Below are positions 8,941 through 11,552 of a DNA stretch of 11,552 bases, one piece after another. Within the stretch, counting starts at the first letter, position 1. Each line of letters opens with the position of its first letter. Under the pieces are notes generated by a model. The model searched no databases. It had not been told where the DNA came from and worked only from the letters and a program-made list of their open reading frames with translations. The DNA comes from an uncultured Desulfobacterium sp. (GTDB lineage: Bacteria > Desulfobacterota > Desulfobacteria > Desulfobacterales > Desulfobacteraceae). Location: contig CAKZLA010000132.1 in the NCBI GenBank assembly GCA_937124525.1, positions 1 to 11,552 on the forward strand, read 5' to 3'. The position numbers and the translations under genes are program-made.

Positions 8941-8971
8941 CTTATACACGGCAGAGCCGTTACCGCAACGG
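8941..8971 (-). promoter_or_regulatory. Candidate promoter and operator of the rdgC-like pair
   Basis: On the minus strand TTGCGG (8968-8963) and TATAAG (8946-8941) are 16 bases apart, about 26 bases above the start codon. Two small dyads overlap: CGGC-AGA-GCCG at 8949-8959 and CCGTT-ACCGC-AACGG at 8957-8971, the second covering the -35 element. The consensus match is moderate, so this is tentative. Confidence 0.35.
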
Positions 8972-9170
8972 GAGTAAAATCTATTTCATTTACAATTGGT
9001 TGTCAAATCAGACTGGCATTCAACAATATCTGCTGGCGGAAAATAACCGGTGTGCGGCGAAAAACAGCCTTTTGGACATTAAAAAGAAATGATCGTGCCC
9101 AAAGATTGCTGATTAATCACGCTACTATTTATTCGTGAGAGTTCAATTCCCCATAGCTAAGGAATAAGTT

Positions 9171-9251
9171 CGAAATAGCTTTCTTATTTAAAAAGTCAAA
9201 AGGCAGCCTCTTTCTACATTAGTCATTCCGAAATAGTTAAGTTATTTAAAA
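9171..9251 (+). repeat. 23-base direct repeat, two copies 58 bases apart
   Basis: The units at 9171-9193 and 9229-9251 both begin CGAAATAG and end TTATTTAAAA, matching at 19 of 23 positions. The second unit lies six bases before the dispersed repeat copy at 9258. This could be a decayed duplication or part of a larger repeat element. Confidence 0.6.
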
Positions 9252-9257
9252 CTGATT

Positions 9258-9339
9258 CCTAACCTGGACAAGCCAGAACCAAAAAGGCTTTCTGATTCTC
9301 TTGCCAAAAGAACACGAAAATAAGAGATAAGAATCTAAG
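9258..9339 (+). repeat. Dispersed repeat, copy 2
   Basis: This is the second copy of the repeat at 411-494, in the same orientation, close to 90% identical over about 80 bases. In this copy GATTCT (9294-9299) and AGAATC (9330-9335) can pair, so the right half may fold. It is not next to a start codon, unlike copy 1, which argues against a role tied to one gene. Confidence 0.8.
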
Positions 9340-9394
9340 AAAGTCTTCGACCGGGAAAATGGGATTGCGTCTGTGGCGTGCATAGTGGCAAGTG

Positions 9395-9424
9395 AAAGGA
9401 AAGGAAAGGAAAGGAAAGGAAAGG
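9395..9424 (+). repeat. Pentanucleotide microsatellite (AAAGG)6
   Basis: Six perfect tandem AAAGG units, preceded by G and followed by AA, form a pure purine tract on the plus strand. The unit length would change spacing or reading frame by five bases per slip. It lies 645 bases upstream of nifJ and about 480 bases upstream of the rdgC-like gene, outside any recognised gene. Confidence 0.95.
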
Positions 9425-9497
9425 AATCATGTCCGATTAGTTATTTTTAATGGTATGCAATTTGCTTATTTCATTTATCCGGGGAGTGATATTGTGG

Positions 9498-9535
9498 TCA
9501 AGCGCTTGATGAACTCATTATAAAATAATGAATTC
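9498..9535. repeat. Two adjacent palindromes
   Basis: TCAAGCGCTTGA at 9498-9509 is a perfect 12-base palindrome. One base later, GAACTCATTAT (9511-9521) and ATAATGAATTC (9525-9535) form an interrupted palindrome with ten of eleven pairs and a three-base centre. Either could be a protein-binding site. No terminator-like T-run follows on either strand. Confidence 0.6.
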
Positions 9536-9902
9536 GCCATGAATATATTCAAAGGTAATACCAATTTATTTGATTATTTATACTCGATTATTTTTTTATA
9601 TTTTATCACTATGTGCTTTTGATGACTTTTATATATCAAATATTTAAATATGTTATCTGTTATCAAGGCAAAGACTGTTTGGGGATGATGGTGTGGAAGA
9701 TGCTTGATTGCTATTCATTATTGGTACTTTTAAAAATCCATTATTTTTATTTACTTTTGTATTGATTCATTGTAAATAGAGTCGGGTTAAAAGAATATTT
9801 TACCAACTGGCATGAAGAATGTGGAATATAATGTTGTTTTATTCTATTTACATGCTTGTTAAACATACTGACATTGTGAAAACATGATAGCTGTCCCCAT
9901 GC

Positions 9903-9922
9903 TGTGAAAAATGATCATCACA
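9903..9922. promoter_or_regulatory. TGTGA-N10-TCACA inverted repeat upstream of nifJ
   Basis: The half-sites TGTGA (9903-9907) and TCACA (9918-9922) are those of CRP/FNR-superfamily sites, but the ten-base spacer is wider than the standard six. An ATGATCAT palindrome lies inside. It is 147 bases above the nifJ start. A regulatory role is speculative. Confidence 0.3.
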
Positions 9923-9958
9923 CGATTCCCTTAAGAGATATGATTCTGGCTGATGAAC

Positions 9959-9977
9959 TATAATGGGCCCCATTATA
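9959..9977. promoter_or_regulatory. 19-base palindrome upstream of nifJ, candidate operator
   Basis: TATAATGGG and CCCATTATA flank a single central C, giving nine perfect pairs. It directly abuts the candidate -35 element of nifJ at 9978. A dyad this long beside a promoter suggests a dimeric regulator. It does not match a consensus I know (not Rex, FNR or a sigma-54 site). Confidence 0.55.
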
Positions 9978-10005
9978 TTTAAAGATATCAGGCAGATGAT
10001 ATTAT
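9978..10005 (+). promoter_or_regulatory. Candidate promoter of nifJ
   Basis: TTTAAA (9978-9983) and TATTAT (10000-10005) are 16 bases apart; the -10 element matches five of six consensus positions and the -35 four of six. The start site would be near 10012, giving a leader of about 58 bases that ends in the ribosome binding site AAGGTGG. Confidence 0.4.
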
Positions 10006-10012
10006 ATATTGA

Positions 10013-11552
<1,540 letters not shown>

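Noticed and set aside
9395..9424. CRISPR-like or coding repeat
   Set aside because: The AAAGG units are contiguous without spacers and lie in no open gene, so this is a simple microsatellite.

Overview
The window looks like a chromosomal segment from an anaerobic deltaproteobacterium, most likely a sulfate reducer of the Desulfobacterales. This is inferred from the gene families: an N-terminal fragment of an anaerobic-type cobalamin enzyme (CbiC/CobH), a one-chain pyruvate:ferredoxin oxidoreductase very like the Desulfovibrio enzyme, and an 813-residue GyrB with the insertion typical of proteobacteria. No plasmid, phage, CRISPR array, tRNA, rRNA or intact transposase gene was recognised.

Left part (1-3611). 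The first 24 codons of cbiC/cobH leave the window on the minus strand. A mostly empty 445-base gap follows and ends in a dispersed repeat (411-494). Three plus-strand genes come next, each with its own long upstream region: a ZIP-family metal transporter, an AlaC-type aminotransferase (alanine from pyruvate and glutamate) and a small PlsC-like acyltransferase.

Centre (3612-8915). A convergent intergenic region with three hairpins, one of them a strong gyrB terminator, separates the plus-strand genes from a minus-strand block. In transcription order the block is an RdgC-like gene, a coupled gene of unknown function, dnaN (sliding clamp) and gyrB. DnaN and GyrB serve replication and supercoiling, and RdgC-family proteins bind DNA and affect RecA, so the block has a replication/recombination theme. 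The common recF gene is missing between dnaN and gyrB, and dnaA is not upstream of dnaN. A candidate promoter and an unusual 74-base nested dyad lie between the rdgC-like pair and dnaN.

Right part (8916-11552). A 1154-base AT-rich gap without a convincing gene holds a second copy of the dispersed repeat, a 23-base direct repeat, six tandem AAAGG units and several palindromes. One of these is a 19-base dyad beside a candidate promoter of nifJ. The first 494 codons of nifJ then run off the right edge.

The most distinctive points are the in-frame arrangement of the two rdgC-region genes, the dispersed repeat pair, the nested dyad before dnaN and the regulatory-looking gap before nifJ. No clearly new multi-gene system is visible.
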